Positions 43,951 to 51,640 of a stretch of DNA of 64,000 bases are shown here, in pieces; within the stretch, counting starts at the first letter, position 1, and every line of letters starts with the position of its first letter. The stretch covers positions 310,001 through 374,000 of the forward strand of contig NZ_FNKU01000001.1 in the NCBI RefSeq assembly GCF_900100365.1, in the 5' to 3' direction. Origin of the DNA: Pseudomonas cannabina (GTDB taxonomy: Bacteria > Pseudomonadota > Gammaproteobacteria > Pseudomonadales > Pseudomonadaceae). A program made the translations under genes and the position numbers. The notes beneath the pieces are model-generated. The model made no database searches. It was not told where the DNA came from and saw only the letters and a list, made by a program, of their open reading frames with translations.

Positions 43951-44909
43951 CCCCCTTTTTTGGCAATTTCCTCATTAAAAATCGCCTGAAAAATGCTCCT
44001 TTTTAGTGCTTTTGCCTTTCTGGAGCTCATTGGGCGGGGAGAGGCAGGTATATGATTTCTACTCTTTTTTCATATTTTGGATCGTAAAATGGCAGGTCGC
44101 CACCACCCATTTTATTGTCCTGAGTCATTGCATGTCTGAACTTTGTAAAAATTTGTAAGGAGAACCTTACACATATTTAGAAACACTCTCAGTGATGACG
44201 GGGTATCAGTGAGGTTTATAGCGCGCCAAGGGGCGTAGAGCGGCAATCCGTGATTGCCGGATTGTCCGACAGTTAAACGTTTAAGCAGAGTAACGATTTG
44301 CAGAGCAAGCGGGCAGCAGGCTGCAAAAGTTGACCACGTGTTCGGTTTGCCGAATGGGTGCGTGGCGACTGGCAGCCTCGGAGGGCTTCGAAAAATCAGG
44401 GGGTTCGCTGTCCACTCAGTCGGGTGTGAGAGCCGCCGTTCGGAAACCCGAATGGCATTCAAAAACCATCCAAACGATGGGTGGCCGTTTTTCAAAACTG
44501 CCATTACCACTGTCTATATTGCGCTGTTTATTTAAGTCTATTAGTTCATTAGCTTGTGCTGCCAGTTAGTTGGATTTCAACCGTGCTATTCAAAAAGCCG
44601 GTGGTTGAGTCAGATGATTAAAGTATTGGTTTTCTCTATTGTTTTAATAGTTTTTTCTGTACGGAGTTCAATAACTATTGAACGACAGTCTGTTTTTTAA
44701 ATTTTGGTTTCCAAGGTTACAGATTTGAGTCTTTTTTGTGTTGCTCGTGGTCCAGAACGGGGCGCGACGCCCCAAGGGCTGGCCAGCAGGCGCCGAAGGC
44801 CCGGGGCTGTGCCTGCAACACTATGATTATCTTATGGAAATATAGATATTTAGAGCGTCATCTTAAAGCGCTGAGCTATACCGAGTGTACAGTCGGGTAC
44901 GTTTACCAA
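43951..44909. other. Long AT-rich intergenic region hrpH-hrpR, left part
   Basis: About 960 bp with no credible gene. The frames that are open (for example a 132-codon minus-strand one at 44112-44510) overlap on both strands and lack ribosome sites. A/T density rises between 44480 and 44730. The region contains the GC-rich island listed next, and its end is marked by the second MITE copy. It could hold distal control sequence for hrpRS. Confidence 0.55.
44738..44821. other. GC-rich structured island with 7-bp inverted ends
   Basis: An 84-bp GC-rich block inside AT-rich DNA, starting GTGTTGC and ending GCAACAC (perfect 7-bp inverted ends). Inside are a stem GGGGCG-CGA-CGCCCC and the palindrome GCTGGCCAGC. 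A T-run precedes it. It may be a small mobile remnant or a structured RNA/terminator; no family is recognised. Confidence 0.4.
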
Positions 44910-45010
44910 GGGAGGCGCTGATTTATTCGATTTTTCGTCCCTGCAACGCTCTGGAGGCCTTGATTTATCTGGGGGCAACAGCTGGGTTTTAGAATAAATC
45001 AGCGTCTCCC
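44910..45010 (-). mobile_element. 101-bp MITE-like element, copy 2 (inverted)
   Basis: The reverse complement is identical at all 101 positions to the element at 14593-14693. The ends are GGGAGGCGCTGATTTATTC and its partner, flanked by AA on both sides. It ends 123 bp before the hrpR start, so it lies in or next to the hrpRS control region. Confidence 0.9.
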
Positions 45011-45133
45011 AAGTGATAGTAGTTCTCATGTTAGTGGTTTTTTTCTTCTGCGTCGGGGAACTAAATTGCTATATGTCTGCCTTGTAAGACGTGGTATTAA
45101 TATCTCGCTTTCCACCCGTCATGAGAGTGATCG

Positions 45134-46078
45134 ATGAGCACAGACATAGATAAGGACGTTCGAACGTGTTGGGACGTAACTGCATTATCGGCTGGTCATC
45201 AAATCGCAATGAACAGCGCATTTCTGGATATGGATTTGCTGCTTTGCGGGGAAACCGGCACCGGCAAGGACACCCTGGCCAACCGGGTTCACCAGCTGTC
45301 CAGCAGGTCAGGACCCTTTGTAGGCATGAACTGTGCGGCCATCCCCGAGTCGCTGGCAGAGAGCCAGCTGTTCGGTGTGGTCAACGGTGCATTCACGGGA
45401 GTATGTCGTGCTCGCGAGGGCTACATCGAGGCTTCCAACGGCGGCACGCTTTATCTGGATGAAATCGACAGCATGCCGTTGAGCCTTCAGGCCAAGCTCT
45501 TGCGCGTGCTGGAAAGCCGTGGCGTCGAGCGGCTCGGCTCGACAGAGTTCATACCGCTGGATCTGAGGGTGATTGCATCAGCCCAACGTCCGCTGGATGA
45601 ACTGGTGGAACAAGGACTTTTTCGTCGCGACCTGTTTTTCAGGCTCAACGTGCTGACGCTTCAGCTGCCAGCCTTGCGCAAACGTCGCGAACAGATCCTG
45701 CCATTGTTCGACCAGTTCACCCAGGAAATCGCGGCTGAATTCGGCCGCGCCGCCCCCACGCTCGATAACGAGCGTGTGCAGATCCTGCTCAGCCATGACT
45801 GGCCGGGGAACGTGCGTGAATTGAAATCTGCGGCCAAGCGGTTCGTGCTCGGGTTCCCGCTGCTGGATGTCGAGCCGGCCGAAGCGCGCGACCCAGTGAC
45901 CGGGCTGCGCATGCAAATGCGCGTGATCGAAAAAATGCTCATCCAGGGTGCCTTGAAGCGGCATCGACACAACTTCGACGCCGTGCTTCAGGAGCTTGAA
46001 ATGCCCCGGCGAACGCTTTACCACCGCATGAAGGAACTGGGGGTTGCGGCGCATATCGACGCAGCACCCGGAGTCTGA
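45134..46078 (+). CDS. hrpR: Sigma54 enhancer-binding activator HrpR
   Basis: A 314-aa AAA+ activator without a receiver domain. HrpR pairs with HrpS to activate the sigma54-dependent hrpL promoter, starting the whole regulon. Walker A is GETGTGKD (39-46). The sigma54-contact loop reads GAFTGV (85-90) instead of GAFTGA, and Walker B is LYLDEID. The C-terminal DNA-binding HTH is MPRRTLYHRMKELG. It is followed 45 bp later by hrpS in the same transcript. No hrp box precedes it, as expected for a gene upstream of HrpL in the cascade. Confidence 0.96.
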   Translation: MSTDIDKDVRTCWDVTALSAGHQIAMNSAFLDMDLLLCGETGTGKDTLANRVHQLSSRSGPFVGMNCAAIPESLAESQLFGVVNGAFTGVCRAREGYIEASNGGTLYLDEIDSMPLSLQAKLLRVLESRGVERLGSTEFIPLDLRVIASAQRPLDELVEQGLFRRDLFFRLNVLTLQLPALRKRREQILPLFDQFTQEIAAEFGRAAPTLDNERVQILLSHDWPGNVRELKSAAKRFVLGFPLLDVEPAEARDPVTGLRMQMRVIEKMLIQGALKRHRHNFDAVLQELEMPRRTLYHRMKELGVAAHIDAAPGV

Positions 46079-46123
46079 AGCGCTGCCGTGCTTACGCAAC
46101 GCTGATGTCATTGGAGTCCCGAC

Positions 46124-47032
46124 ATGAATCTTGCCGATGAATTTGACGATGACCTGGACGTGGAGCGCGTGCCCAATCTGGGGATCGTCGCCGAAAGCAT
46201 CTCGCAACTCGGTATCGATGTCTTGCTGTCAGGCGAGACCGGTACGGGGAAAGACACGATTGCCCGGCGTATTCACGCGATGTCCGGTCGCAAGGGGCGC
46301 CTGGTCGCGATGAACTGCGCAGCGATTCCGGAATCCCTTGCCGAGAGCGAGCTGTTCGGGGTCGTCAGCGGCGCCTACACCGGTGCCGACCGTTCTCGGG
46401 TGGGTTACATCGAAGCGGCGCAGGGCGGAACGTTGTATCTCGATGAGATCGATAGCATGCCGCTCAGCCTGCAGGCCAAGCTGCTGAGGGTGCTCGAAAC
46501 CCGTGCACTGGAACGCCTGGGCTCGACCTCTACGATCAAGCTGGATATCTGCGTGATCGCTTCGGCCCAGTCGTCTCTGGATGATGCCGTCGAGCAAGGA
46601 AAATTTCGTCGCGACCTGTATTTTCGCCTGAACGTACTCACCCTCAAGCTGCCGCCGTTACGCGATCAGCCCGAGCGTATCTTCCCCTTGTTCAAACGCT
46701 TTGCAGCGGCGGCGGCCAAAGAGTTGAACGTTGCGGTACCCGAGGTCTGCCCGTTGCTCCAGCAGGTGCTGATGGGCCATGACTGGCCCGGCAATATCCG
46801 CGAGCTCAAAGCTGCGGCGAAGCGCCATGTGCTGGGTTTCCCGTTGCTGGGGGCCGACTCACCGGGTGAGGAACACATGACCAGCGGGCTCAAGTTGCAG
46901 CTGCGGGCGATTGAGAAAGCGTTGATTCAGCAAGCCCTGAAACGTAACGGCAATTGCATCGATGCGGCAAGCCAGGAGCTGGATATGCCACGCCGTACGC
47001 TCTATCGACGGCTCAAGGAATTGCAGATCTGA
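46124..47032 (+). CDS. hrpS: Sigma54 enhancer-binding activator HrpS
   Basis: A 302-aa AAA+ activator, paralogue of HrpR and likewise lacking a receiver domain. It has Walker A GETGTGKD (37-44), contact loop GAYTGA (83-88), Walker B LYLDEID and C-terminal HTH MPRRTLYRRLKEL. HrpS forms hetero-oligomers with HrpR at the hrpL promoter and is the target of the repressor HrpV. Sequence identity with HrpR runs through the whole ATPase domain, pointing to an old tandem duplication. ATG 46124 has GGAGT upstream. Confidence 0.96.
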   Translation: MNLADEFDDDLDVERVPNLGIVAESISQLGIDVLLSGETGTGKDTIARRIHAMSGRKGRLVAMNCAAIPESLAESELFGVVSGAYTGADRSRVGYIEAAQGGTLYLDEIDSMPLSLQAKLLRVLETRALERLGSTSTIKLDICVIASAQSSLDDAVEQGKFRRDLYFRLNVLTLKLPPLRDQPERIFPLFKRFAAAAAKELNVAVPEVCPLLQQVLMGHDWPGNIRELKAAAKRHVLGFPLLGADSPGEEHMTSGLKLQLRAIEKALIQQALKRNGNCIDAASQELDMPRRTLYRRLKELQI

Positions 47033-47050
47033 TTTTTTTGCATTTCTGCT

Positions 47051-47079
47051 GGAACCGAATCTTTGGCAGTTGCCACCTA
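47051..47079 (+). promoter_or_regulatory. hrp box of the hrpA operon
   Basis: GGAACC, 16 nt, then CCACCTA: a perfect HrpL promoter, 48 bp upstream of the hrpA ATG and only 19 bp after the hrpS stop. Confidence 0.93.
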
Positions 47080-47126
47080 GTCAGTACCAAGCAATCACGC
47101 TGGTGAAAACGAAGAGGTGACACGTT

Positions 47127-47396
47127 ATGGCTGGCAAAGTTGACCGAAACAACCAAACAAACTATGACACGTCTAAGATGCCTAGCGGCCACGTCAACGA
47201 CGAGTCGGTCACAGCGCAACAGGACGCCAACAAAACGCTGGACATAACTCAGGCAAGCCTCATCAAACTGCAGACCGCCGAACAGGTCAGAAAGATGAAG
47301 ATGGATACCATGAACCTCATCGCCTCAGGCAAGCAAGACTCTGCGAACAAAATTATGAGCAGCATGGCGAAAACCGCTAGCGGCATCAACTTCTAA
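47127..47396 (+). CDS. hrpA: Hrp pilus subunit HrpA
   Basis: An 89-aa pilin. The C-terminal helix (about 53-89, [26 protein letters not shown]...GINF) matches in pattern the conserved assembly domain of P. syringae HrpA, ending in an aromatic residue. The N-terminal half ([20 protein letters not shown]) is hydrophilic and unlike the hydrophobic start of the DC3000 protein; it would be the surface-exposed part and is the fast-evolving region of this family. GAGG lies upstream. It is the first gene of the hrpA-hrpZ-hrpB-hrcJ-hrpD-hrpE operon, with a hairpin after it. Confidence 0.92.
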   Translation: MAGKVDRNNQTNYDTSKMPSGHVNDESVTAQQDANKTLDITQASLIKLQTAEQVRKMKMDTMNLIASGKQDSANKIMSSMAKTASGINF

Positions 47397-47408
47397 GTGT
47401 TCTAGAAC

Positions 47409-47428
47409 GCCCCCTCTGCTGAGGGGGC
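47409..47428 (+). terminator. Attenuator-type hairpin between hrpA and hrpZ
   Basis: GCCCCCTC and GAGGGGGC form a strong 8-bp stem with the TGCT loop and no T-run. It could stabilise the hrpA message or reduce read-through, giving more pilin than downstream products. Confidence 0.7.
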
Positions 47429-47448
47429 AGCTATACGAGGGCGGGTTT

Positions 47449-48540
47449 ATGCAAGGTGCGAGCAGAGTCGGTGCCGGGAACAGTCTGGTCCTGGTGATGA
47501 ACCTGGGCGGTGCCCATAACGACAATCAGAACATCAGCAACTCCAGCAAAGCACTTCAGGAGGTCATCGCGAAGCTGGCCCAGGCATTGCTGAAGAAAGA
47601 TGGCGGGCTTGATGAAAGCTCACCGCTTGGCAAAATGCTGGCGAAGGCGATGGCGCAAAACGGCAAGTCCGGAGGCGGCATCGAGGACATCATCGCCGCG
47701 CTCGACAAGCTGATCCACGACAAGCTCGGCGACAACTTCGGTGCGTCTGCCGACATGAATGCAGGTTCCGGTTCCGGCGCCGGCAATGAAGATGGTGGAG
47801 GTGTCGGTGGTGATGCGGGTGGCCAGTCCGACCTGACCACACAGGTACTCAACGGCCTCGCCAAGGCGATGCTGGATGATCTGCTGACGCCTGATAGCCA
47901 AGGGTCAAGTCTGTCCAAAGACAACCTGCCGATGCTGGAAAAGATCGGGCAATTCATGGACGACAACAAAGCCCAGTTTCCCGCCTCTGAATCAGGGTCA
48001 TGGAAAAATCAACTGACTCAGAACACGCAGCTTGGCGCGGATGACACCAAGACGCTGCGCGCGGCGCTTGACATGTTGAGCCAGCTGCTCGGCAAGCAGC
48101 AAAACGACTCCGGCATTTCCGGTGGAGGTCTGGGTAGTCCATTGACAGACTCGACGACTTCGCCTGATGAGACCGATGACAGCACGTTGAATACCAATCC
48201 CGCCTCCAACGTTGATAACGGTGGCAATGGAGATTCGGGGCTGGGACACCTGTTGGGTGACCTGTTGGAGCGCGGTCTGCAATCGACTATTTCGGGTGGC
48301 GGTCTGGGCACGCCTCTTGGCGGGAAGGAGCACTCAAGTGGCAAATCCGGTCATGGCGACCCGCTGCATCTCCACGATCTGGGTCAGTTGCTCGGCGGTC
48401 TGATAGAGAAAGGGCTCAAAGCTTCACCTCAAGACGACCAGAAGAAAGGTAGTGACGATTTGAAAATCAGTGCCGAGCTGACTGCTGCGCTGCTGGTCAG
48501 TTCATTGCTGCAAGGCAACAACAAACCGGTCCTGTCCTGA
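47449..48540 (+). CDS. hrpZ: Harpin HrpZ
   Basis: A 363-aa heat-stable, cysteine-free, Gly-rich harpin secreted by the T3SS that associates with membranes. Amphipathic helical segments in the first half ([59 protein letters not shown]) align with HrpZ of P. syringae. The later half has two ISGGGLGxPL repeats. It has an extra Gly-rich insert ([16 protein letters not shown]) near 110-130 relative to pv. syringae HrpZ. It shares the hrpA promoter. Confidence 0.94.
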   Translation: MQGASRVGAGNSLVLVMNLGGAHNDNQNISNSSKALQEVIAKLAQALLKKDGGLDESSPLGKMLAKAMAQNGKSGGGIEDIIAALDKLIHDKLGDNFGASADMNAGSGSGAGNEDGGGVGGDAGGQSDLTTQVLNGLAKAMLDDLLTPDSQGSSLSKDNLPMLEKIGQFMDDNKAQFPASESGSWKNQLTQNTQLGADDTKTLRAALDMLSQLLGKQQNDSGISGGGLGSPLTDSTTSPDETDDSTLNTNPASNVDNGGNGDSGLGHLLGDLLERGLQSTISGGGLGTPLGGKEHSSGKSGHGDPLHLHDLGQLLGGLIEKGLKASPQDDQKKGSDDLKISAELTAALLVSSLLQGNNKPVLS

Positions 48541-48573
48541 CAGATGTCCGCCTGATCCTGATGGAGAGCACGT

Positions 48574-48948
48574 ATGACCATTTCCCATTTCAGTAGTGTG
48601 AATAGAAGTACAACCGAGCTTGGACAGGACGTGCAACCCGGTCTCGCCTTCGAGCCGGTTCAGGCGGACGCTGACCTGTTCAGCGCAGTCAGTGCACCTG
48701 ACAAATCGCCTGCCACCTCAAGGCTTTCCGACAAGGTGGCAAGCGCTCTTTCCGATACGCTGGGCGGTAGTGAAAAACTGTCGGAACAAGCGATACGAGC
48801 CCTGAAAAAGTTGCCTGCCAGTGGAGACGGTGAGGCGGTTCTTCAGATGGGCCGCGCCCTGTCGCAATGCTCGCTGCAAACGGCGCTGACGACCAAGGTC
48901 GTGAGCAAGAGTGTCCAGGCGCTCGACAAGCTGACCAACCTGCAGTAG
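48574..48948 (+). CDS. hrpB: HrpB, putative inner rod protein
   Basis: A 124-aa hydrophilic, mostly helical protein; HrpB is required for secretion and corresponds to the inner rod/YscI-type component. The Ser-rich N-terminus (MTISHFSSVNRSTTE) and the helical C-terminus (QTALTTKVVSKSVQALDKLTNLQ) fit. It lies 33 bp after hrpZ and 8 bp before the hrcJ start. AGAGCA-type weak ribosome site precedes it. Confidence 0.9.
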   Translation: MTISHFSSVNRSTTELGQDVQPGLAFEPVQADADLFSAVSAPDKSPATSRLSDKVASALSDTLGGSEKLSEQAIRALKKLPASGDGEAVLQMGRALSQCSLQTALTTKVVSKSVQALDKLTNLQ

Positions 48949-48956
48949 AGGTTTAC

Positions 48957-49763
48957 GTGAGATTTCTGAGCGCAGGGTTCCTGATGGTATGCATGCTGCT
49001 GCTCGGCGGTTGCAGTGACGAAACCGATTTGTTCTCCGGACTTTCCGAGCAGGACGCCAATGAGGTTATCGCACGCCTCGCCGATCAGCATATCGATGCA
49101 CATAAACGCACGGAAAAGACCGGTAACGTCGTGACGGTCGCGACCAGTAACATGAACCGTGCCGTGCGTGTGCTGGATGCTGCCGGATTACCCAGGCATT
49201 CACGCACCAGCCTGGGGGAAATCTTCAAGAAGGAGGGGGTGATTTCGACCCCTCTGGAAGAGCGCGCTCGATACATCTATGCGTTGTCTCAGGAGCTCGA
49301 AGCAACCCTGTCGCAGATAGATGGTGTAATTGTGGCGAGGGTGCATGTCGTGCTTCCTGAGCGCATAGCACCGGGCGAGCCGGTTCAGCCTGCCTCTGCA
49401 GCGGTGTTTATCAAGCACTCTGCGTCACTCGACCCGGACAGTGTGCGCGGGCGTATCCAGCAAATGGTCGCCAGCAGCATCCCGGGGATGTCCACGCAAT
49501 CGGCAGAGTCGAAGAAATTCTCCATCGTCTTTGTGCCGGCGGCGGAGTTTCAGGAAACGACACAGTGGGTAAGCTTCGGCCCCTTCAAGCTGGACAGCGC
49601 AAACTTGCCATTCTGGAACCTCATGCTCTGGGTTGTGCCTGCCTGTGTGGTGCTGTTTTTGTTGGCGAGCGCCTTGCTGGTACGCAGTGACTGGCGCGCC
49701 AGTGTTCTGCGTCGGGTCGGTCTGGGTGGCACGAGTCGTTCGAATCTGCCGGCGCGTGCATGA
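48957..49763 (+). CDS. hrcJ: Inner-membrane ring lipoprotein HrcJ (SctJ)
   Basis: A 268-aa YscJ/PrgK-family lipoprotein forming the inner ring of the basal body. The start is GTG 48957 with AGAGG 5 nt upstream, giving a signal with lipobox LLGGC, acylated at Cys19. The ring-building motif domain is seen in DANEVIARLADQHIDAHKR. A C-terminal transmembrane helix (LPFWNLMLWVVPACVVLFLLASALLV) anchors it. An ATG in an upstream position of the same frame overlaps hrpB and is rejected. Confidence 0.95.
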   Translation: MRFLSAGFLMVCMLLLGGCSDETDLFSGLSEQDANEVIARLADQHIDAHKRTEKTGNVVTVATSNMNRAVRVLDAAGLPRHSRTSLGEIFKKEGVISTPLEERARYIYALSQELEATLSQIDGVIVARVHVVLPERIAPGEPVQPASAAVFIKHSASLDPDSVRGRIQQMVASSIPGMSTQSAESKKFSIVFVPAAEFQETTQWVSFGPFKLDSANLPFWNLMLWVVPACVVLFLLASALLVRSDWRASVLRRVGLGGTSRSNLPARA

Positions 49764-50287
49764 TGCGGTCTACTGCCGAAGACCATTGGGTCAGCTGGTG
49801 GTGCAATCCATGGCAGTGGGCGCATCCGGCGTGGCGAAGCAGGTTTGCAGAAGGCTGCGGCTTGTCGGTCAGCGATTGTGATGCGCTCATGACCAGCCGC
49901 CACGGCTTGTTTTTGCAGGCTATGGGTATAGAACCCACTCAACCGCCTGCGCCAACCGAGGTGCTGTCGCGCTGGTTGGCATTGACGGTTTCTCAGCAAG
50001 ACCACGCTCTGGACCTGGCGCGGCGTGTCTGCTTCGCTAAAGAGGCAGAGGGTGCTGACGGTCAATGGTGTCAGGGGCTTGCCAAAGCCTTGCGTCCGGC
50101 CATGTGGTTACAGCCCGACAGCCAGGATGAGCGATTGCTGCTGGGTGCCTGGCTTGGGCCGGATTACTGGCCACGCGTGCGACTTTTCTGGGCGCCGGGT
50201 GAGGTTGCCGAGTCGCTCTGTGACGTTCCTCAGAACAAGTTACAGACGTTATGGCAAGCCATTCTCTGGCGCATCACCGCAGCCTGA
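49760..50287 (+). CDS. hrpD: HrpD (T3SS accessory protein)
   Basis: A 175-aa cytoplasmic protein, Trp- and Leu-rich, without recognised motifs; length and position match HrpD of P. syringae (SctK-like sorting platform component by position). The ATG overlaps the hrcJ stop by 4 bp. It would act at the cytoplasmic side of the basal body together with HrpE and HrcQ. Confidence 0.88.
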   Translation: MMRSTAEDHWVSWWCNPWQWAHPAWRSRFAEGCGLSVSDCDALMTSRHGLFLQAMGIEPTQPPAPTEVLSRWLALTVSQQDHALDLARRVCFAKEAEGADGQWCQGLAKALRPAMWLQPDSQDERLLLGAWLGPDYWPRVRLFWAPGEVAESLCDVPQNKLQTLWQAILWRITAA

Positions 50288-50333
50288 TCCCGTCTCATTC
50301 TTTATTTCTTCTTCATCGCATCGGGGGTTTTTC

Positions 50334-50921
50334 ATGCTCGCCAAACGCAGTATTGCCATGACGGCTGAAGCGCTGCTGCCTGAGCCTGTCTTGCGCCGCG
50401 AAGTGCTCGCCGACAGCCTTCTGGCGCGCGACATCCTCACCCGTGCGCAGGTGCAGGCTGATGAGTTACTGGCTCGCAAACAGGCAGAGGCTGACCGGCT
50501 TCAGCAACAGGCTCTGGTGCAGTTCTGGGAGTCGGCCAACGCGTTGCTCGCTGAATTGCAGGCTCAACGCGAGGCGTTGCAGCAACAGGCTATGTTGGCT
50601 GTGGAGCAGCTGTTGAGCGAGTCATTGCGGCATCTGCTGGACGACACCACGCTGCCTGAGCGGGCGAGGGCGCTGGCCCGAAACCTGGCAGCCAGCCAGC
50701 TCAATGAAGTGGTCGCGACGCTTAGCGTTCATCCCGAGATGGCGCAGCCGGTGAGTGAGTGGTTGACAGAAAGCCGTTTTGTCGAGCACTGGCAGCTCAA
50801 GCGTGATGCAGCGGTTGCCGTGGGCAGCCTGCGTCTGAGTGATGCCAATGGCGCATTCGATATTGACTGGGCGACGCTGCGTAACGGACTGCAAGGCGGC
50901 GATGTCACGGTGGATGCTTGA
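50334..50921 (+). CDS. hrpE: HrpE, stator protein (SctL/FliH type)
   Basis: A 195-aa protein of the FliH/YscL family that links the ATPase HrcN to the HrcQ ring. A long Gln/Ala-rich coiled-coil (about 38-100: AQVQADELLARKQAEADRLQQQ) is followed by a conserved globular C-terminus. Start 50334 has GGGGG about 6 nt upstream; the open frame further upstream overlaps hrpD and is not used. It is the last gene of the hrpA operon. Confidence 0.92.
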   Translation: MLAKRSIAMTAEALLPEPVLRREVLADSLLARDILTRAQVQADELLARKQAEADRLQQQALVQFWESANALLAELQAQREALQQQAMLAVEQLLSESLRHLLDDTTLPERARALARNLAASQLNEVVATLSVHPEMAQPVSEWLTESRFVEHWQLKRDAAVAVGSLRLSDANGAFDIDWATLRNGLQGGDVTVDA

Positions 50922-50936
50922 CGTTCGTCGCAAAAT

Positions 50937-50965
50937 GGAACCGCCATAAGCTTTTGCTCCACTCA
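50937..50965 (+). promoter_or_regulatory. hrp box of the hrpF operon
   Basis: GGAACC, 16 nt, then CCACTCA: a perfect HrpL promoter just after hrpE and 31 bp before the hrpF ATG. Confidence 0.93.
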
Positions 50966-50996
50966 GGGTCTGAACCCTTTTGTTGGAGCGACCCGC

Positions 50997-51221
50997 ATGA
51001 TCAGTTTCAAAAGTCTGCAAAACCATCTTGATCATTCTCTGAGCCGTGCTAATAGCGAGCTGGAGGATACCGCCATGGACGCCTCGGAAAGCGGCTCAGT
51101 TGAAGACGTGAAAGCGTTCACTGATGCCCAGCAGCAGCTCAGCGTCGCCAACCTTGCCGCAAGCGAGTGCCTGCGCGTCAAGCACAGCAGTACGAAAGCA
51201 ATCATCGATGGAATTCAGTGA
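50997..51221 (+). CDS. hrpF: HrpF, small T3SS protein
   Basis: A 74-aa helical protein, the first gene of the hrpF-hrpG-hrcC-hrpT-hrpV operon. P. syringae HrpF is needed for secretion and is proposed to assist the pilin, like the small YscE-type co-chaperones. The sequence MISFKSLQNHLDHSLSRANS is followed by an acidic helix. GGAGCG is found 7-8 nt upstream. Its end overlaps the hrpG start by 14 bp. Confidence 0.9.
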   Translation: MISFKSLQNHLDHSLSRANSELEDTAMDASESGSVEDVKAFTDAQQQLSVANLAASECLRVKHSSTKAIIDGIQ

Positions 51222-51639
51222 CTTCACCGAGGTCCTCGGCCAGTGGATCAGCCAGCGCCCTTCCAGTGCGCTGGACTGCTGGATCGACGACGCCAATGCA
51301 CGTCTTGCCAGGGATGGCAACGGCATCACATGCAGCATTGAAGTGCTCGATCCTTATGATTCCCAAGACCCGCAAAGACTTGAAGCCTTGCTCAGCGAAG
51401 GCGGCGCAAGCTTGGCATGCGGTTGTTACGGCGCTCTCGCTATCGATCCGCAGACCCGTTGTTGTGTCCTGCTGTGCTGGTTACCGGATTCGTGCAGCCT
51501 TGATGACCTGCTTGACCGTCTGGAAGGCCTGGCCAATCAGCGTGCGGCCATGCTCAACCTGATGCACGCCACCATTGGCAGCCCTGTGCCCCTGTCAACC
51601 GGGCACCCGACTCTAAATCACCGGCAACCGGGAGTGTGA
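51208..51639 (+). CDS. hrpG: HrpG, anti-HrpV regulator/chaperone-like protein
   Basis: A 143-aa protein with the size and acidic nature of a type III chaperone (N-terminal MEFSDFTEVLGQWISQRPSS, later CGCYGALAIDPQTRCCVLLCWLPDS). In P. syringae HrpG binds HrpV and so frees HrpS, raising expression of the regulon. ATG 51208 lies inside the hrpF end. It is cysteine-rich in the middle (six Cys within about 40 residues), which is unusual for a chaperone. Confidence 0.9.
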   Translation: MEFSDFTEVLGQWISQRPSSALDCWIDDANARLARDGNGITCSIEVLDPYDSQDPQRLEALLSEGGASLACGCYGALAIDPQTRCCVLLCWLPDSCSLDDLLDRLEGLANQRAAMLNLMHATIGSPVPLSTGHPTLNHRQPGV

Positions 51640-51640
51640 A

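Noticed and set aside
44112..44510. 132-codon minus-strand frame between hrpH and hrpR
   Set aside because: No ribosome site, overlapping frames on the other strand, low-complexity composition without a fold; probable chance frame in non-coding DNA.
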